Part shown: positions 49,653-52,284 of the stretch, piece after piece
How positions within the stretch are numbered: position 1 is the stretch's first letter
Layout of the letters: the number at the start of each line of letters is the position of its first letter
Assembly (NCBI GenBank): GCA_043743785.1
Contig: JAYTVW010000082.1
Span: 1 to 52,284 of the forward strand
Source of the DNA: JAQTNA01 sp043743785
Lineage (GTDB): Bacteria > Pseudomonadota > Gammaproteobacteria > Burkholderiales > Rhodocyclaceae
DNA length: 52,284 nucleotides
Reading direction: 5' to 3'
Notes under the pieces: model-generated
What the model was told of the DNA's origin: nothing
Seen by the model: the letters and a program-made list of their open reading frames with translations, nothing else
The model's database searches: none
Position numbers and translations under genes: made by a program

Positions 49653-51163
49653 GCGCCCGTACCCTGACCCTTCGCCCGTACCAGGCGCAGGCCCTGGACA
49701 AGCTCCGCGCCGCCCTGGCCCGGAAGCTCAAGCGCCTGATGCTCTACAGCCCCACGGGTTCCGGCAAGACTGAAATCGGTTTCGCCGTAATCCTGGGGGT
49801 GCTGGCGAAGGGTGGCAAAGTCGCCTTCATCGCCAACCGCAAGGAACTGGTGGGCCAAGCATCCCGCCGCCTGACCGCCGCCGGCATCGCCCACGGCATC
49901 CTGCAAGCTGACAACACGCGCAGCCTTGATGCCCGGGTGCTGGTGTGCAGCATCGACACCATTGCTCGCCGTGGCCTGCCCTCTGACCTGTCCCTCATCA
50001 TCATCGACGAGGCCCATGCTGTTGCTGGGAGCGTGAAATATCGGGAACTCCTGTTCAGTCGCAACTTGGTCCCTGTCGTGGGCCTGTCCGCCACGCCGTT
50101 TTCCCCGGGCCTGGGCAGGCACTACGACGAACTGCGCGGCCCGCTCTTCGAGGAACTGGTGGAGGCCATCACCATCCGGGAACTGATAGACCTGGGCTTT
50201 CTGGTGGATGTGGATTGCTACGCCCCGGCGAACCCGGACCTGACCGGCGTCAAGACTCAGAAGGGCATCGGTGGCGAACTCGACTACAACGAGACCCAGC
50301 TTGGCGAGGCCATGAACAAGCCGGCCCTCGTGGGTGACATCGTGGCCCATTGGCTCAAGCTGGCGAGGGGAATGCAGACGGTCGTATTCGCTACGAACAT
50401 CGCCCACTCACAGCACATCGTTGCCGAGTTCCTGGCCGCCGGCATCACCGCCGAGCACATCGACTACCACCACGACGACGACGAACGCGCCGCCATCCTG
50501 GGCAGGTTCGCCCGCGGTGAAACCATGGTGCTGTCGAATTCCGCTCTCTTGGCGGAAGGCTGGGACTGCCCGCAGGTGGAGTGCATGATTCTGGCTCGCC
50601 CGACGAAAAGCCTCATCCGGTATATCCAGATGGTGGGCCGGGTGCTGCGGCCCCATGACGGCAAGGAGAGAGCCATCCTCCTGGATCATTCCGGGACCGT
50701 GTTGCGCCTGGGCTTCGCCACGGATGACCTGCCGCTGGATCTGGACGACGGAACCGCCAACAAATCCGGCAAACAGAAGCCGAAGAAGCCTTCCGAGCCG
50801 AAGCCCTGCGCCAAGTGCCATTTCGTCAAGCCGGCCGGCGTCCATGCCTGCCCGCAATGCGGATTCGCGCCGACCAGGCAAAGCGATGTGGAGGCCGCCG
50901 ACGGCGAGCTTGTGAAGCTGGATCGCAAGAAGCCCGCCACCGCCGACCGCAAGCAGCACGTCTTCAGCCAACTGTTGCAAGTCTGCCGGACGAAGGGCTA
51001 CAGGGCAGGGTGGGCGGCGAACAAGTACCGGGACATGTTCGGGGTGTGGCCGCGCAATCTCCGCGATGTGGAGGCTGCACCTACCGGGGAAATCATGTCG
51101 TGGCTCAAGTCCCAGCAAATCCGCTTTGCACATGCCAAGTCCAAGGAGGTGCGCCATGGATAG
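49649..51163 (+). CDS. SF2 DEAD/DEAH-box helicase of the element
   Basis: 504 residues. Q-like motif TLRPYQAQALDKL, Walker A YSPTGSGKTEIG, DEAH box LIIIDEAHAVAG, motif III GLSATPFSPG and motif VI QMVGRVLRPHDGK are all present. After the helicase core, a zinc knuckle CAKCHFVKPAGVHACPQCGF (~390-410) and a basic C-terminal domain follow. This layout is common in phage and satellite replication modules. It overlaps both neighbours (ATGA; 8 bases with the HNH gene). Confidence 0.92.
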   Translation: MSARTLTLRPYQAQALDKLRAALARKLKRLMLYSPTGSGKTEIGFAVILGVLAKGGKVAFIANRKELVGQASRRLTAAGIAHGILQADNTRSLDARVLVCSIDTIARRGLPSDLSLIIIDEAHAVAGSVKYRELLFSRNLVPVVGLSATPFSPGLGRHYDELRGPLFEELVEAITIRELIDLGFLVDVDCYAPANPDLTGVKTQKGIGGELDYNETQLGEAMNKPALVGDIVAHWLKLARGMQTVVFATNIAHSQHIVAEFLAAGITAEHIDYHHDDDERAAILGRFARGETMVLSNSALLAEGWDCPQVECMILARPTKSLIRYIQMVGRVLRPHDGKERAILLDHSGTVLRLGFATDDLPLDLDDGTANKSGKQKPKKPSEPKPCAKCHFVKPAGVHACPQCGFAPTRQSDVEAADGELVKLDRKKPATADRKQHVFSQLLQVCRTKGYRAGWAANKYRDMFGVWPRNLRDVEAAPTGEIMSWLKSQQIRFAHAKSKEVRHG

Positions 51164-51689
51164 GCTCGACGTTCGCACCGTGGCCGCCGGCCGTCGCTCA
51201 GCCATTTCGGCAGCGCGGCTCCGCGAGGTCTTGAGTTACGACCCGGAAACAGGCCGCTTCACCAGAAAAATTGATTCTCGCAGGGGGCGTGCAAAGGCTG
51301 GCGACATTGCCGGCTCAATCGAATGCACTGGCTATGCGGCAATTTGGGTTGATGGGGTGAAGTATTTGGCCCATCGCCTTGCATGGCTCTATGTCACCGG
51401 AGAATGGCCGGCGGACCTTATCGACCATATCAATGGTTTCCGCGCTGACAACAGGATTGGAAATCTACGCCAAGCAGACAACTGGACGAATCAGCAAAAC
51501 TTAGGTGGACCGAAGGGAAACAATACGTCCGGCTTTCTTGGCGTCAGCAGGAGCAAGGCAAGGTGGAAGGCTGAGATAAGAGCATTCGGTGTGCGGAAGC
51601 ACATCGGAACTTTCGACACGCCGCAAGAGGCTCACAGCGCCTATTTGCTCGCCAAGAAGGTGCTTCACGTCATCGGGAGGTCGGCATGA
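51156..51689 (+). CDS. HNH endonuclease with AP2 domain
   Basis: 177 residues. An HNH nuclease region (YLAHRLAWLYVTGEWPADLI, then DHINGFRADNRIGNLRQADN) is followed by an AP2/ERF-like DNA-binding domain (GFLGVSRSKARWKAEIRAFG, then GTFDTPQEAHSAY). This is the classic phage HNH-AP2 homing-endonuclease architecture. It is wedged between helicase and primase with overlaps at both ends, so it has been fitted into the operon rather than simply inserted. Its DNA is slightly AT-richer than its neighbours. Confidence 0.9.
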   Translation: MDRLDVRTVAAGRRSAISAARLREVLSYDPETGRFTRKIDSRRGRAKAGDIAGSIECTGYAAIWVDGVKYLAHRLAWLYVTGEWPADLIDHINGFRADNRIGNLRQADNWTNQQNLGGPKGNNTSGFLGVSRSKARWKAEIRAFGVRKHIGTFDTPQEAHSAYLLAKKVLHVIGRSA

Positions 51690-52284
51690 ATCCCGTGCGA
51701 GAAGTGGCAAGGGGGAGGTGGCCCGGCATCCTCTCCGCTCTTGGTCTTGCTGATTCGTTCATGACCGGCAAACACGGCCCCTGTCCACTCTGTCAGGGAA
51801 AAGATAGGTGGAGGTGGGACGACAAGGACGGCCGCGGCACCTACTTCTGTTCGGGGTGTGGTGCTGGCGATGGCGTACAGCTTGCCATGGGCATCACCGG
51901 CCTGTCGTTCAAGGACGTGGCGCAGCGCATCGAGCAGTTGGCTGGCGTGGTGCGGCAGGCCGCCGGCAAGCCCGGCCGCACCGACGACGACAAGCTCCAG
52001 GCCTTGCGCCGGGTGTGGAAGGAATCGAGGCCGTTACAGTGTAACGACGAAGTTATGCACTACCTGGCTGGGAGGGGCTTGCGCTGCTACGACCTGCCGG
52101 GCGCTATCCGCTACCACCCGGGCCTGTCCTACCGCGATGACGCTACCGCTGGCACCTACGCCGCGATGCTGGCCCTTGTGGCTGGCCCGGACGGCAAATC
52201 CATGTCCATGCACCGGACCTACCTTCAGGACGGCAGGAAGGCCCCTGTGAGCGCCCCCAAGAAGCTCATGCAGGGATTGCCTAT
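51686..52284 (+). CDS. Zinc-ribbon/Toprim primase, 5' part (partial)
   Basis: Starts MNPVREVARGRWPGILSALG at an ATG overlapping the HNH stop (ATGA) and runs open to the window edge (199 codons). A P4-type primase zinc ribbon is clear: CPLCQGKDRWRWDD then GTYFCSGCGAGDGVQLAMGI (four cysteines). A Toprim-like region starts at LAGRGLRCYDLPGAIRYHPG. Likely the N-terminal part of an alpha-like primase-helicase that starts replication of the element. A GTTACAGTGTAAC palindrome lies within its coding sequence (52032-52046). Confidence 0.88.
   Translation, partial: MNPVREVARGRWPGILSALGLADSFMTGKHGPCPLCQGKDRWRWDDKDGRGTYFCSGCGAGDGVQLAMGITGLSFKDVAQRIEQLAGVVRQAAGKPGRTDDDKLQALRRVWKESRPLQCNDEVMHYLAGRGLRCYDLPGAIRYHPGLSYRDDATAGTYAAMLALVAGPDGKSMSMHRTYLQDGRKAPVSAPKKLMQGLP
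52032..52046. promoter_or_regulatory. Palindrome CGTTACAGTGTAACG inside the primase gene
   Basis: Shares the GTTACA/TGTAAC arms of the operators at 44993 and 45267 but lies in coding sequence. It may be a coincidental or real binding site. Confidence 0.35.

Overview
The window is GC-rich, densely coded bacterial DNA. Gene content points to a diazotrophic betaproteobacterium of the Rhodocyclales type (Azospira/Dechloromonas-like): an EarP/EF-P arginine-rhamnosylation pair, nadE next to a PII gene, trxB next to an Smr gene, clustered argG/argF/argD, and a nif cluster beginning draT <- -> nifH. This taxonomic reading is inference from gene content and order.

Layout. (1) 1-7.3 kb: 3' end of a uroporphyrinogen-III C-methyltransferase, a Crp/Fnr regulator, an EamA exporter, an exported adenosine-deaminase-like enzyme, a decayed REP-associated transposase (RAYT) between REP palindromes, and a large membrane HD-GYP protein. 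(2) 7.4-22.9 kb: mostly housekeeping genes: YajQ, PpnP, DUF2788, argG, a periplasmic chorismate mutase, argF, argD, efp, earP, kup, ppa, nadE, glnB, smr, trxB and a second Crp/Fnr gene. (3) 22.9-36.2 kb: nif cluster. draT diverges from nifH-nifD-nifK-nifT-ferredoxin-nifY-orf; then fdxB-lrv-orf; then, on the other strand, a small leader ORF, cysE, orf, nifW, nifZ and nifM. Three sigma-54 promoters, each with an upstream TGT-N10-ACA NifA site, are readable before nifH, fdxB and the cysE operon. The products would form the nitrogenase, supply its electrons, carry FeMo-cofactor, mature the Fe protein and P-clusters, provide cysteine, and (DraT) switch NifH off by ADP-ribosylation. (4) 36.4-41.2 kb: a gene graveyard. 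A type I restriction-modification locus has lost internal parts of hsdR, hsdM and hsdS, yet keeps two small toxin-antitoxin-like gene pairs. A broken HipA-like kinase/DUF3037 pair follows, then four 23-bp repeats that look like an IS end, then a headless trypsin-like protease. (5) 41.2-45.3 kb: remnant of a mobile element with a primase/helicase and two small genes. (6) 45.4 kb to the end: the left part of an integrated element, starting with a 3' fragment of tRNA-Phe (attachment site), a tyrosine integrase, a terminator, then a tightly overlapping replication module (excisionase-like gene, DUF1376, SF2 helicase, HNH-AP2 endonuclease, zinc-ribbon primase) that runs off the window.

The most striking unexplained structure is the intergenic DNA itself. 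Many gaps hold palindromic or word-repeat elements, including gaps within the nif operon. At least six unrelated word families have a common design: short tandem words, then a spacer, then in most cases the same words inverted. Several elements supply the stop codon, and in one case possibly the start codon, of the neighbouring gene.
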